The translations under genes were made by a program, and so were the position numbers. From JAXLWB01 sp046328715 (GTDB lineage Bacteria > Chloroflexota > Anaerolineae > Caldilineales > Caldilineaceae), in the NCBI GenBank assembly GCA_046328715.1, contig JAXLWB010000003.1, positions 248,001 through 312,000 on the forward strand: 64,000 nucleotides of DNA. Direction: 5' to 3'. Position 1 is the stretch's first letter, and each line of letters begins with the position of its first letter. Shown piece by piece: positions 25,132-36,261 of this stretch. The notes below the pieces were generated by a model. It searched no databases, was not told the DNA's origin, and saw only the letters and a program-made list of their open reading frames with translations.

Positions 25132-26787
25132 CTATACCTTCGTCACTAAGAAGTACTCCACAGCATCGGCCAGGGCAAGCCAACTGGCTTCGATGATGTT
25201 GGTGCTGGCACCGACCGTGCTCCAGGTGCGTTCGCCGTCGGTGCTGTCGATGAGCACGCGCACCACGGCACCGGTGGCGCTGTTGCTGTCGAGGATACGC
25301 ACTTTGTAATCGGTGAGGTTGACCTGTTGCAGGCTGGGGTAGTATTGCAGGATCGCCTTACGCAGCGCCTTGTCCATCGCATTGACTGGGCCGTTGCCTT
25401 CGGCCACCTCGTGATAGATCTTGTCACCCACTTTGACCTTGACCGTTGCTTCAGAGAAGATGCCGCGACCAGCGCGATGTTCGACATTGGTGGTGAAGTC
25501 GATTAGTTCAAAGGGTGGCTTATAATCCTTGCGGACGCGGCGCAACATCATGTCAACACTAGCTTCAGCGCTTTCGAAGGCGAAACCAGCATTCTCCATC
25601 TCTTTGATCTTCTGCAGTACCTGCTTTTCTTCGTCACGGCTCAAGCCATGCAGCCCAAACTCCTTGCGCTTGACCGCGATGTTATCCTTGCCCGCCAGTT
25701 CGGAGACGAGTACACGCGTCTGATTGCCCACCAGCGAAGGGTCGACATGTTGGTAGCTGTTGACATTCTTGACCACAGCATTGACATGAGTGCCGCCCTT
25801 GTGAGCAAAGGCGCTGGCTCCGACAAAGGGTTGATGCGAGTCGGGGTTGAGGTTGGCGCGCTCGCTGACATAGCGGCTGAGATCGGTCAGTTGCGCCAGT
25901 TTCTCCGGGTCGATCACATCAAACCCCATCTTGAGTTGCAGATCAGGGATGATGCTGACCAGATTGGCATTGCCACAGCGCTCGCCGTAGCCGTTGACCG
26001 TTCCTTGCACCTGGGTCGCCCCGCGCCGCACCGCCTCTAAGGTGTTGGCGACACCGGTTTCGCTGTCGTTGTGGGCATGGATGCCGACCACTAAATTGCG
26101 GATTGCAGATTGCAGATTGCGGGAATTCTCCGGCTGCTCAACCGGCCCACTGTCCCGCTGTCCCACTGTCTTACTCCCTCTCCCCAGCAATTCTTCAAAG
26201 ACAACATCGACCGCTTCGCCAACTTGCCAGGGCAGGCTGCCACCGTTGGTATCGCAGAGAACGATGGAGGTAGCTCCGCCGATGACTGCGGCCTTGAGCG
26301 TAGATAACGCATACTCGGGATTGGCCCGATAGCCGTCGAAAAAGTGTTCAGCGTCATAGATCACTTCCTTGCCATGATCAACCAGAAAGCGGCAGGATTC
26401 ACGAATCATGCGCAGGTTTTCTTCCAGGGTAGTGCGCAAGACGTCGGTGACATGAAAGTCCCAAGTCTTGCCGAAGATAGTGACCACCGGCGTGTTAGCA
26501 CGGATCAGCAACTGCATCTGCGGATCATCCTCGGGCTTGGTGTCGGCTTTGCAGGTCGAGCCAAAAGCGGCGATCCTGGACTGCCTGAGTGCAAGTTCGC
26601 TTTGGGCTCGTTCAAAGAATTCCATGTCCTTGGGGTTGGAGCCCGGCCACCCACCTTCAATATAGCGCGCGCCAAACTCATCCAGGCGGCGGGCAATCCG
26701 CAATTTATCGTCACAACTGAGGGAAACACCTTCGCCCTGCGTGCCATCACGCAGGGTGGTGTCGTAGATTTGGATTGTATGTTTCAT
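25132..26787 (-). CDS. cimA: (R)-citramalate synthase
   Basis: A 551-residue enzyme of the LeuA/HMGL family that condenses acetyl-CoA and pyruvate to citramalate, entering isoleucine synthesis without threonine. The N-terminus IQIYDTTLRDGTQGEGVSLS is the HMGL signature and VGIHAHNDSETGVANTLEAV the second. The C-terminal part (about 420-551) is the LeuA dimer/allosteric domain. The long form with these motifs matches the CimA (TIGR00977) group rather than LeuA. leuB at 30606 supplies a later enzyme of the same route. Residues about 200-231 (VGQRDSGPVE.. to ..QSAIRNL) are an insertion encoded by repeat DNA. Confidence 0.92.
   Translation of the reverse strand: MKHTIQIYDTTLRDGTQGEGVSLSCDDKLRIARRLDEFGARYIEGGWPGSNPKDMEFFERAQSELALRQSRIAAFGSTCKADTKPEDDPQMQLLIRANTPVVTIFGKTWDFHVTDVLRTTLEENLRMIRESCRFLVDHGKEVIYDAEHFFDGYRANPEYALSTLKAAVIGGATSIVLCDTNGGSLPWQVGEAVDVVFEELLGRGSKTVGQRDSGPVEQPENSRNLQSAIRNLVVGIHAHNDSETGVANTLEAVRRGATQVQGTVNGYGERCGNANLVSIIPDLQLKMGFDVIDPEKLAQLTDLSRYVSERANLNPDSHQPFVGASAFAHKGGTHVNAVVKNVNSYQHVDPSLVGNQTRVLVSELAGKDNIAVKRKEFGLHGLSRDEEKQVLQKIKEMENAGFAFESAEASVDMMLRRVRKDYKPPFELIDFTTNVEHRAGRGIFSEATVKVKVGDKIYHEVAEGNGPVNAMDKALRKAILQYYPSLQQVNLTDYKVRILDSNSATGAVVRVLIDSTDGERTWSTVGASTNIIEASWLALADAVEYFLVTKV
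26096..26172. repeat. Repeat-derived insertion inside cimA
   Basis: The stretch contains GCGGATT/GCAGATT heptamers (26098-26121) and a CCCACTGTCCCGCTGTCCCACTG segment. It encodes about 25-30 residues between the VVFEELLG and VGIHAHND parts of the conserved barrel, where relatives have a short loop. The frame is kept. Confidence 0.75.
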
Positions 26788-26810
26788 AATTTCATTTCAA
26801 CGCAGTCTAT

Positions 26811-27578
26811 TCACCTAAAGATATCGGCAATTCCGCCTAACACCGCATCCGGCCAGATGCCACGCGCCAAGTCTTCACGACGGAAGCGGCGACTTTTGAC
26901 CAGCCATCCACGCAGCCCAGATTGTTTGGCTCCCAGCACGTCAACCTCGATGTCTTCACCAATATTGGCGACACGATTGGCCGCCAATCCTAGGTCAGCT
27001 AGCGTAATTTTGAAGTAATCGGGGCTCGGTTTGCCGAGCACTTGTGCCTTGCTTTCGGCAGCATATTCCAACGCCACTACAAAGGCACCTGCATCCAGTG
27101 TCAGCCCTTCTGGTGTGCGCCAACTGCGTTTCTTATGTAAAGCAATCAATTTTGCACCGTTGCGTAGCGCTAGAAAAGCCTTATTAAGACGGGCAAAGGT
27201 AAAGCTGGCACCCATATCGCCGACGACCACATATTCGGGCGTTTCCTCATCCACCTCAATACCCGAAAACTCAAGTTGGGCATCGGGCATGAGCAGCGGA
27301 TAATAGCGGGTGGCTCCTAGTTTGCGCAGATAGCTGGCACCGATATAGGAAGCGGTGTAGAGTTCTTCAAGAGTAACTTGAAAACCCAGCACATTCAGTC
27401 GATCCATCAGCGTATAGCGACAGTAGATCGAAGAATTGGTCATGAACCGAAAGGGAATTTCCCGGGCGCGTAGAGTCGCTAAGGTCTCTAGAGCGCCCGG
27501 AATCACCTCATTGCCGTCGATCAAAACACCGTTGACGTCGATCAGCAAGCCGTCAACCGTTGAAAGTAAGTTTGACAT
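26811..27578 (-). CDS. HAD-superfamily IIA hydrolase (HDHD2/LHPP-like)
   Basis: A 255-residue HAD phosphatase with the IIA-type cap. Motif I is LLIDVNGVLIDG, motif II is FRFMTNSS, the Lys motif lies at GKPSPDYFKI, and motif III is VANIGEDIEVDVLGAKQSGL. The second Asp of the usual DxD is Asn (DVN). A non-Asp residue here is also known in the HDHD2 and phospholysine-phosphohistidine phosphatase group, so activity is still plausible. The ATG at 27578 is chosen because the reading upstream runs into repeat DNA. The gene ends 23 bp from the cimA start on the same strand. Confidence 0.85.
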   Translation of the reverse strand: MSNLLSTVDGLLIDVNGVLIDGNEVIPGALETLATLRAREIPFRFMTNSSIYCRYTLMDRLNVLGFQVTLEELYTASYIGASYLRKLGATRYYPLLMPDAQLEFSGIEVDEETPEYVVVGDMGASFTFARLNKAFLALRNGAKLIALHKKRSWRTPEGLTLDAGAFVVALEYAAESKAQVLGKPSPDYFKITLADLGLAANRVANIGEDIEVDVLGAKQSGLRGWLVKSRRFRREDLARGIWPDAVLGGIADIFR

Positions 27579-27599
27579 AATGAAAAATGATGCGTGAAG

Positions 27600-27680
27600 C
27601 GTAAGTATGGTTCGACTTTCCTCTCTATTATAGCAAGAGAAGAAGAGAGAGACTCTAAAATTCACGCTTCCCGTTTCATG
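27600..27680. repeat. Intergenic phrase with weak inverted symmetry
   Basis: The ppc-HAD gap contains GCGTGAAGCGTAAG and TTCACGCTTCCCG, short approximate complements around a GAGAAGAAGAGAGAGA purine run. It is another example of the low-complexity intergenic DNA in this window. Confidence 0.4.
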
Positions 27681-27682
27681 TT

Positions 27683-30517
<2,835 letters not shown>

Positions 30518-30534
30518 GTTGATGACCAGATGAA

Positions 30535-30588
30535 AGGAAGACAAGAGGACAAGAGGACAAGAGCACAGGATATTCTTCTTGTCTTCCT
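30535..30588. repeat. Intergenic AGGAAGACAAG inverted phrase
   Basis: AGGAAGACAAG (30535-30545) is exactly complementary to 30578-30588, with GAGGACAAG units between. The same AGACAAGAAGACAAG style recurs inside the penicillin-acylase gene at 38621-38656. It fills the leuB-ppc gap. Confidence 0.65.
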
Positions 30589-30605
30589 ATCCTCTTGTAT
30601 TCTTG

Positions 30606-31688
30606 TCAGAGTTTACTCACGACCAGATCGCCCATGACTGAGGTGGTGACGATTTCGCTGCCCTTTTCGGCAATGTCGCCGGTGCGTACGCCGTCATCGA
30701 GTACAGCATTAACCGCTGCTTCGATGGCGGCGGCTTCGGCTTCGAGCCCCAAGCTGTGACGCAGCAACATGGCGCAACTGAGGATGGTTGCCAGTGGGTT
30801 GGCAATGCCTTTACCTGCAATATCGGGTGCGCTGCCGTGAATCGGTTCATAGAGTCCGAGTGGCAGGTTGTGGTTGTTCATCACATCGCCCAGGCTGGCG
30901 GAAGGCAACATGCCCATCGAACCGGCTAACATGGCGGCTTCGTCGGTAAGGATGTCGCCGAAGAGGTTTTCTGCCACCATCACGTCAAAGCTCGCCGGGC
31001 GGCGGATGAGGTGCATCGCCATCGCATCGACCAACACATGTTCGATTTCCAGTTCAGGGTACTCTTTCAACACTTCAACAGCCACACGACGCCACAGACG
31101 GCTAGAGGCAAGCACGTTGGCCTTGTCGATGCTGGCGAGCTTTTTACGGCGTTTCATGGCCGCATCGGCTGCGACACGCAACACGCGCTCAATCTCCGGG
31201 CGGGTGTAGAGCATGGTGTCATAGGCTTCAAGTCCCGCTTCGCCCGCCTCCTGGCGTGGGCCAAAGTAGGCACCGCCTGTCAACTCGCGGATGACGATCA
31301 TGTCGGTACCTTGCAGCACTTCGGGCTTGATCGTGCTGGCGTCGATCAACTGCGGGAAGATCTTCACTGGGCGCAGATTGGCGAAGAGGTTGAGGGCCTT
31401 GCGCAGGCTAAGCAAGCCTCGCTCTGGACGATCCTTGGCGTTCGGGTTGTCCCACTTGGGGCCGCCAACTGCGCCAAGCAGAATCGCATCGGCACTTTTG
31501 CAGGCTGCCACCGTTTGATCGGGCAGGCTTGAACCGGTGGCATCAATGGCGCAACCGCCCATCAATTGTGGGTCGAATGCAAAGTCGTGACCGAACTTTT
31601 CGGCGACGGCGTTGAGTACTTTCTTGGCTTCATTGGTGACTTCGGGTCCAATCCCGTCGCCACCGAGGACTACGATTTTTGCTTTCAT
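30606..31688 (-). CDS. leuB: 3-isopropylmalate dehydrogenase
   Basis: A 360-residue member of the isocitrate/isopropylmalate dehydrogenase family. It oxidises and decarboxylates 3-isopropylmalate in leucine synthesis and can act on methylmalate in the citramalate pathway. Visible features are KIVVLGGDGIGPEV, DAILLGAVGGPKWDN, RELTGGAYFG, the Lys/Asp site VLVDAMAMHLIRRP and FGDILTDEAAMLAGSMGMLPSAS. The end with LYEPIHGSAPDIAGKGIANP is characteristic. Together with cimA, 4 kb away on the same strand, it points to branched-chain amino acid synthesis. leuC and leuD are not in the window. Confidence 0.95.
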   Translation of the reverse strand: MKAKIVVLGGDGIGPEVTNEAKKVLNAVAEKFGHDFAFDPQLMGGCAIDATGSSLPDQTVAACKSADAILLGAVGGPKWDNPNAKDRPERGLLSLRKALNLFANLRPVKIFPQLIDASTIKPEVLQGTDMIVIRELTGGAYFGPRQEAGEAGLEAYDTMLYTRPEIERVLRVAADAAMKRRKKLASIDKANVLASSRLWRRVAVEVLKEYPELEIEHVLVDAMAMHLIRRPASFDVMVAENLFGDILTDEAAMLAGSMGMLPSASLGDVMNNHNLPLGLYEPIHGSAPDIAGKGIANPLATILSCAMLLRHSLGLEAEAAAIEAAVNAVLDDGVRTGDIAEKGSEIVTTSVMGDLVVSKL

Positions 31689-31878
31689 GTTGGAATTCTT
31701 TCGTTTGATAGTTGTTCAGGACACAGAGCGCACGGCGAAGGCACTGAGATCACAGAGAAAGCACAAAGAAGTGGTTAGGCTGCGTTGTGAACTTGCGATG
31801 TTCCCTTCTGGTTGGCTCTTGCGTAGCTTCTGAAAATTAGATTACTTTTGAATTGGTTCTATTTATATAGGTGCAGTG

Positions 31879-32643
31879 CTAATCACGAGGGTAAACCTCC
31901 TGGGCCGACTCCCATTCAAAAAATTCAGTTGTACCAATCGTTAATAGAGCGATTTGCTCGGCAAGTGCCAGTTGTTGTTTCGGTTCACTCGCGCCATAAT
32001 AGCTGCGCACCAGTCCGCCCAAGTCAGGATGCGTCTTCTCCAACGTAGCGACGATCTCTTTATAGCGCGGTAGGTTTTGGTTGGCCGCCAGGAAATAGTA
32101 ATTCAGCATCGCCTGCACTGCATCGTGCAAGAAGAAGGCAGCATTGGCAGAATCGTTGTCGATCAAATCTCTGGCATTATCCAAACCATCGACGATCAGG
32201 TAGCGTTTCCAAAGCAATTCAGCATCGGAGAGCGCCGGGCACTTTGCCAACCATTCCTGTGCCTCATGAATGAGTTGATCGACAAGTGGATCTTGATTGA
32301 GCGCAACAACACCCGTCGTCAAGATATGCGCTGTGATCGGTCGCCCAGCTTTCCATTCATCTTCAAAATAGCGGCGAACGGCTGCCGGGCTGTTGACAAA
32401 GATCTCGGCCGGCGTACCGTTAAAGCGTATCTGTAAACGCTGGCGAAACGGCTGATTGTGAATTACGTAGATGTCGAAGTCACTGGTTGGTCCTGGATTG
32501 CCGCGAATGATGCTACCGCCAACGATCAGACCAAGCGGTGAGTAGCGCTCCAGGATATAGTCAATTGCAAGTCGCAATCCTTGTTGGTATGGCTCAGCCA
32601 AGTTGGGTAGTTGCATTTCGTTTGCAAAAGAAGCTTCACTCAT
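31879..32643 (-). CDS. Nucleotidyltransferase with HEPN-like C-terminal region
   Basis: A 254-residue protein. The N-terminal half has the minimal nucleotidyltransferase motif GLIVGGSIIRGNPGPTSDFD followed by IYVI, i.e. hG[GS]..DxD, and a third acidic position in AEIFVNS. The C-terminal half is helical (SANAAFFLHDAVQAMLNYYF, then RYKEIVATLEKTHPDLG) and resembles HEPN-type regions that partner with such domains. The ATG at 32643 gives an ATGA overlap with the GNAT gene upstream, so translation is coupled. Substrate unknown; a role in nucleotide transfer to small molecules or RNA is family-based inference. Confidence 0.72.
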   Translation of the reverse strand: MSEASFANEMQLPNLAEPYQQGLRLAIDYILERYSPLGLIVGGSIIRGNPGPTSDFDIYVIHNQPFRQRLQIRFNGTPAEIFVNSPAAVRRYFEDEWKAGRPITAHILTTGVVALNQDPLVDQLIHEAQEWLAKCPALSDAELLWKRYLIVDGLDNARDLIDNDSANAAFFLHDAVQAMLNYYFLAANQNLPRYKEIVATLEKTHPDLGGLVRSYYGASEPKQQLALAEQIALLTIGTTEFFEWESAQEVYPRD

Positions 32644-33116
32644 AGCTGTTTCCGCATACACCACTCGCCATCGACATCCAAAGTTTGATCATGGACAAAG
32701 CCTTGCTTTGCGTAAAACGCCTTTCCCACCTCATTCTGTGCATGGACATAACAGGAATAGCTCGTCGTCCCCTGACGCTTTAGCCAATCTTCGGCCTGGG
32801 CAAGCAGTTGCTTGCCGATACCCTGCCCCCAACGGCTTGGTAAGAGGTAGATACGAAAGAGCATAAACTCGTCTTCATGCGGTCCAACTTGGCAGAAGCC
32901 AACGATATCTTGCGCCTCTTTGGCCACCCACATTGGGTATCGCTCATTTTGGACAGAGTGCGTTAGCTGCTCCGAGCTATAATTTCGGGTGAGAAATTGT
33001 TCAATAAACTCGGTCGAGAAGATTTGTGCATAGGTTGCCTGCCAGCTCACCATCGCCACATGCCGAATCCCCACAACATCGCCTTCCTCTGCCCGAACAA
33101 TCGTTACTGATTCCAT
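32640..33116 (-). CDS. GNAT-family N-acetyltransferase
   Basis: A 158-residue single-domain acetyltransferase: VTIVRAEEGDVVGIRHVAMV at the start, IVGFCQVGPHEDEFMLFRIY in strand 4, then LPSRWGQGIGKQLLAQAEDW with the Q/RxxGxG/A acetyl-CoA loop, and NEVGKAFYAKQGFV at the end. The ATG at 33116 follows TTAGGTGCTCCT. A longer reading to 33206 would only translate intergenic repeat DNA and is rejected. It overlaps the nucleotidyltransferase gene by four bases. Confidence 0.85.
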   Translation of the reverse strand: MESVTIVRAEEGDVVGIRHVAMVSWQATYAQIFSTEFIEQFLTRNYSSEQLTHSVQNERYPMWVAKEAQDIVGFCQVGPHEDEFMLFRIYLLPSRWGQGIGKQLLAQAEDWLKRQGTTSYSCYVHAQNEVGKAFYAKQGFVHDQTLDVDGEWCMRKQL

Positions 33117-33144
33117 AGGAGCACCTAAGTTAGAACCAAGCGCT

Positions 33145-33258
33145 TCAGAACCCCGCACGTCAGTAAGGGGGAGCCGTACGCTTACGCTAACGGCTCTGCC
33201 CCACATGTCAGAACCCGCACGTCAGTAAGGGGACCGTACGCTCACGCTAACGGCTCTG
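33145..33258. repeat. Direct repeat of about 50 bp, two copies
   Basis: Copy 1 spans 33145-33198 and copy 2 33208-33258. Both run from TCAGAACC(C)CGCACGTCAG to CTAACGGCTCTG with only small differences. Read on the minus strand it encodes phrases of the LTDVRGSE type, which are known to recur as repeats in other environmental bacteria (recalled, not searched). The rest of 33259-33442 holds only the hairpin at 33393-33418. Confidence 0.75.
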
Positions 33259-33392
33259 AATACTGCACATGGCAGCATCCAACACAGAGAACAAAAGTAG
33301 CGTAAAGTATAACACAACGGGCGCAGATCGATCTGCGCCCGTCGTCGTTGAACGGTATGAATATAAAGGATTGATAGATTGGAGATTAGGAG

Positions 33393-33418
33393 ATTGCGTA
33401 ACTTTGAAATTACGCAAT
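33393..33418. repeat. Small hairpin in AGATTGG-rich intergenic DNA
   Basis: ATTGCGTAA (33393-33401) pairs exactly with TTACGCAAT (33410-33418) across an 8-nt loop. It is flanked by AGATTGGAGATTAGGAGATT units similar to those inside the penicillin-acylase gene. Confidence 0.6.
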
Positions 33419-33442
33419 TTCCCAATCCCATACTCTCTTATT

Positions 33443-34357
33443 TTATCCCGTAAACTGACTCAGATAGCGCAGACTCTGCAACAGTGATGCCTTTCTGCGT
33501 TCCAGCGAACCTTCGTAGGCGCGATCTTCGACTTCGACGCAGACGGGGCCATTGTAGCCAGCATCGCTGAGCACAGAGAAGAACTGTCCCCAGTTGACAT
33601 CACCTAGGCCAGGCAGTTTGGGCGTGTGGAACTGGAGCGGCGTGCCCATAATGCCAACTTCGTCGAGGCGGTGCTGATCAACACGAGCGTCCTTGGCGTG
33701 GGCGTGGACAAACTTGCCTGCAAACTCGCGGATTGCCTTGCTGATGTCGATCTTCTGCCAGACGAGGTGCGATGGGTCAAAGTTGAGGCCAAAGTTGTCG
33801 CTGGGAATGTCGTTGAACATCCGTCGCCAAACCGCCGGTGTGCTGGCTAGGTTTTTGCCGCCGGGCCACTCATCGTTGCTAAAGGCCATTGGGCAATTCT
33901 CGATGCCGATCTTGATACTACGCTCCTCAGCATACTTGATCAAGGGACGCCAGACCTCCAAGAAACGAGGCCAATTCTCGTCGATCGACTTCTTCCAATC
34001 GCGGCCAACAAAGGTGTTGACGACGCCGATTTCCAATTTCACAGCAGCATCGATCACCTTTTTGATGTGTTCGATATAGACCTGTGCTTCTGCCTGATCC
34101 GGTGCCAGCGGATTGGGATAGTAGCCCAAGCCACTGATAAAGACACCATTATCTTTTTGCCAGGCTTCGATCTCGTTTACATCCCCGGCAGTGAGGTCAT
34201 TGACATCGATGTGTGTTACGCCAGCATAACGACGTTCTGCTTTGCCCTTGGGCCAGCACATGATCTCGACACATTCATAGCCGCTTTCGGCGGCAAATTG
34301 AAGCACTTCTTTACCCGACAGTTCGGGCAGAATAGCGCTGACAAATCCTAATTGCAT
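33443..34357 (-). CDS. Sugar phosphate isomerase/epimerase (TIM barrel, AP endonuclease 2 family)
   Basis: A 304-residue xylose-isomerase-like TIM-barrel protein. It opens with MQLGFVSAILPELSGKEVLQ, then the metal-site residues KIGIENCPMAF (Glu), NFGLNFDPSHLVWQ (Asp, His), VHAHAKDARVD (His) and PVCVEVEDRAYEG (Glu). AAGGAGTGAACG precedes the ATG. It lies just before a PNPOx-like gene and a Gfo/Idh/MocA dehydrogenase on the same strand, the usual context for inositol or sugar-acid breakdown. The exact substrate cannot be read from the sequence. Confidence 0.87.
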   Translation of the reverse strand: MQLGFVSAILPELSGKEVLQFAAESGYECVEIMCWPKGKAERRYAGVTHIDVNDLTAGDVNEIEAWQKDNGVFISGLGYYPNPLAPDQAEAQVYIEHIKKVIDAAVKLEIGVVNTFVGRDWKKSIDENWPRFLEVWRPLIKYAEERSIKIGIENCPMAFSNDEWPGGKNLASTPAVWRRMFNDIPSDNFGLNFDPSHLVWQKIDISKAIREFAGKFVHAHAKDARVDQHRLDEVGIMGTPLQFHTPKLPGLGDVNWGQFFSVLSDAGYNGPVCVEVEDRAYEGSLERRKASLLQSLRYLSQFTG

Positions 34358-34367
34358 CGTTCACTCC

Positions 34368-34868
34368 TTACGTTTTGTACTTTCTTCCGTGTTCCTCTTT
34401 GCGCCGGTGATGGCCGAACTCCATGATTGGCACACCGTAGCCGCAACTGGTTGCTGTCTTTTCGACGAAAACATCAATCACTTGGCGAAGTGGTTGGCCT
34501 GTCGTTTTACAATCTGACGCCAGCAGTTGTTGGCCAAGCGGTGACGCTTCGATGGCGGTAACAGTGCCAGTGCCGTACAGCCGGACAATCGCTGCGTTCT
34601 CATCAAAGGAGCAGATCATCACCGTGATCGGGCTGCCCGCCTTGAGATGCTGAGCAGTTTCGTTGCCGCTTCCTGCATAGTCGAGATAGGCCACATGGTT
34701 GCGGTCGACAATATACAGTGGCACACCGCCTTTGGGCGAAACATTGATCGGCCCGACCAATTCATTGGGATGTGACTCAGGCTGTGCAGTCGTTGCCACA
34801 AAGAACAAAGGGCTCTTTTCGATCAAGAGAAGCTGTTCATCGGTGATTGACTTATAATATGAAGCCAT
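34368..34868 (-). CDS. Pyridoxamine 5'-phosphate oxidase-family FMN-binding protein
   Basis: A 166-residue split-barrel flavoprotein of the PNPOx-like superfamily. The beginning YKSITDEQLLLIEKSPLFFV and the strands GVPLYIVDRNHVAYLDYAGS and SPITVMICSFDENAAIVRLY match the group that looks like general stress proteins rather than true PdxH. The closing CGYGVPIMEF is common to this subgroup. The activity is unknown. It is transcribed just before the sugar isomerase (11-bp gap). Confidence 0.82.
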   Translation of the reverse strand: MASYYKSITDEQLLLIEKSPLFFVATTAQPESHPNELVGPINVSPKGGVPLYIVDRNHVAYLDYAGSGNETAQHLKAGSPITVMICSFDENAAIVRLYGTGTVTAIEASPLGQQLLASDCKTTGQPLRQVIDVFVEKTATSCGYGVPIMEFGHHRRKEEHGRKYKT

Positions 34869-34878
34869 AAACCCTCTT

Positions 34879-34934
34879 GAAATACAAGATACGAAGTATC
34901 AAACCGACCATTCGTATTTCGTATCTCGTATTTC
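34879..34934. repeat. Intergenic inverted phrase GAAATACGAGATACGAA
   Basis: GAAATACAAGATACGAA (34879-34895) pairs with 34918-34934 at 16 of 17 positions. It sits between the Gfo/Idh/MocA stop and the PNPOx-like start. Confidence 0.65.
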
Positions 34935-34938
34935 GTAA

Positions 34939-36084
34939 TTACACAGTCACCCATCGTTGTTCTTCGTTGCTTTTCAAAATCGCTTCGCACAGGGCAATCT
35001 CGCGATGTCCATCCTCGAAAGTCGGGAAGAAGGGTGGAACACTGAAGTCGCCAGCGGCGATGTAGTCGTAAAAGGCTTTGAAGCACATCTTGAAACTGTC
35101 GGGATAGCCTTCGGCATGACCACCAGGATAGGCAGTATAGGCACGGGCTGTTTCACCAAGCAGCCCCGGGTCTTTGATGATAAAACCATTCGGTATGTTA
35201 CGATTGCCGATCCAGAGTTCGTTGGGTTTTTCGCCGTCAAACCAGAGCGCTTGATTAGCCCCTGCAATCTCAAAGCTAAGCCGATTCTTGCGCCCAGCAG
35301 TGAGTTGCGAAACCCACAACATGCCACGTGCGCCCCCTTTGAAGCGTAACATCACGCCGCCCAAATCTTCGGTGTCAATCGGGATCGTCTCAGTGGCATT
35401 GATCTGCTGTACCTTGGCCGAGAAGGTTTCAACTTCGCCCTTGGGACGCTGGCGGCTGGTGTGGACCGTGTGCAGATCGGCGCAGAGTGCCTCCACCTCC
35501 AATCCAGTGATGCTTTGCACCAAATCGAGCCAATGGGTGCCGATGTCGGCGACGGAGCGCAACTTACCGCCTTCGCTGGCCAGCACACGCCAGTTATAAT
35601 CGGTCGGATAGAGCAGCCAATCCTGCACATAGCCGCCGACGATCGAGTAGATCTGGCCTAATTCGCCCTTACGTACACGCTCGCGTGCTTCCAGGGTGAT
35701 AGGGTAGAAGCGATAGTTGTAATTGACACCAGCGGCCAATTTGACCGTCTTCGCCAGTTCAACCAGGGCCGAGGATTCCCGTGTGGTCATCGCCAGTGGC
35801 TTTTCGCACATCACATGTTTGCCAGCCAACAATGCGGCTTTGGCAGTTTCAAAGTGCCAGCGATTGGGCGTGGTAAGATGCACGGCCTGCACTTCTTTGT
35901 CAGCCAGAATCTCGTCAAAATTGCGGTAGGCTTTGGGAATGCCCATCCGTTCGGCAAAAGCGGCTGACTTCTCCGGCGACGACCCCAGCACCCCGACGAC
36001 GTTGACGCCCAGTCGCCGGAGTGCTTCAGTATGCGTCGGCCCCATAAAGCCCGTGCCTGTAAGTGCGGCGTTGATGTTGTACAT
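34939..36084 (-). CDS. Gfo/Idh/MocA-family oxidoreductase
   Basis: A 381-residue NAD(P)-dependent dehydrogenase. The Rossmann half starts INAALTGTGFMGPTHTEALR, then VHLTTPNRWHFETAKAALLAG and VMCEKPLAMT with the family Lys-Pro. The second half (GFO_IDH_MocA_C) includes DIGTHWLDLVQSITGLEVEA with the catalytic His. Likely substrates are sugars, inositols or their acids, given the isomerase downstream. CGGAG lies upstream of the ATG. A second member is at 41532-42587, also next to an isomerase. Confidence 0.9.
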   Translation of the reverse strand: MYNINAALTGTGFMGPTHTEALRRLGVNVVGVLGSSPEKSAAFAERMGIPKAYRNFDEILADKEVQAVHLTTPNRWHFETAKAALLAGKHVMCEKPLAMTTRESSALVELAKTVKLAAGVNYNYRFYPITLEARERVRKGELGQIYSIVGGYVQDWLLYPTDYNWRVLASEGGKLRSVADIGTHWLDLVQSITGLEVEALCADLHTVHTSRQRPKGEVETFSAKVQQINATETIPIDTEDLGGVMLRFKGGARGMLWVSQLTAGRKNRLSFEIAGANQALWFDGEKPNELWIGNRNIPNGFIIKDPGLLGETARAYTAYPGGHAEGYPDSFKMCFKAFYDYIAAGDFSVPPFFPTFEDGHREIALCEAILKSNEEQRWVTV

Positions 36085-36101
36085 GGTGAAAACTCCGTTT
36101 G

Positions 36102-36186
36102 TGAAGAGTAGCAGAGTTGCAAAGTTGCACAGTAGAAAGGTGGTGAGTCGTATTCACTTTGCTACTTTTTTACTCTGCAACTTTTT
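36102..36186. repeat. Intergenic AGTAGCAGAGTTGC phrase with inverted counterpart
   Basis: GAAGAGTAGCAGAGTTGCAA and neighbours (36102-36139) face CTTTGCTACTTTTTTACTCT and neighbours (36157-36186), an imperfect inverted repeat. It belongs to the same class as 15276-15365 and 41448-41535 and fills the divergent gap. Confidence 0.55.
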
Positions 36187-36261
36187 GCTTTTCTCCAAGC
36201 ATACACCAATCTCCGAATTCGTTCAACGTAAATCGATGGCTGGGTGTATGATATCCCCTCT

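Noticed and set aside
33117..33206. N-terminal extension of the GNAT protein at 32640
   Set aside because: It only translates the direct repeat at 33145-33258; a start with ribosome binding site exists at 33116.
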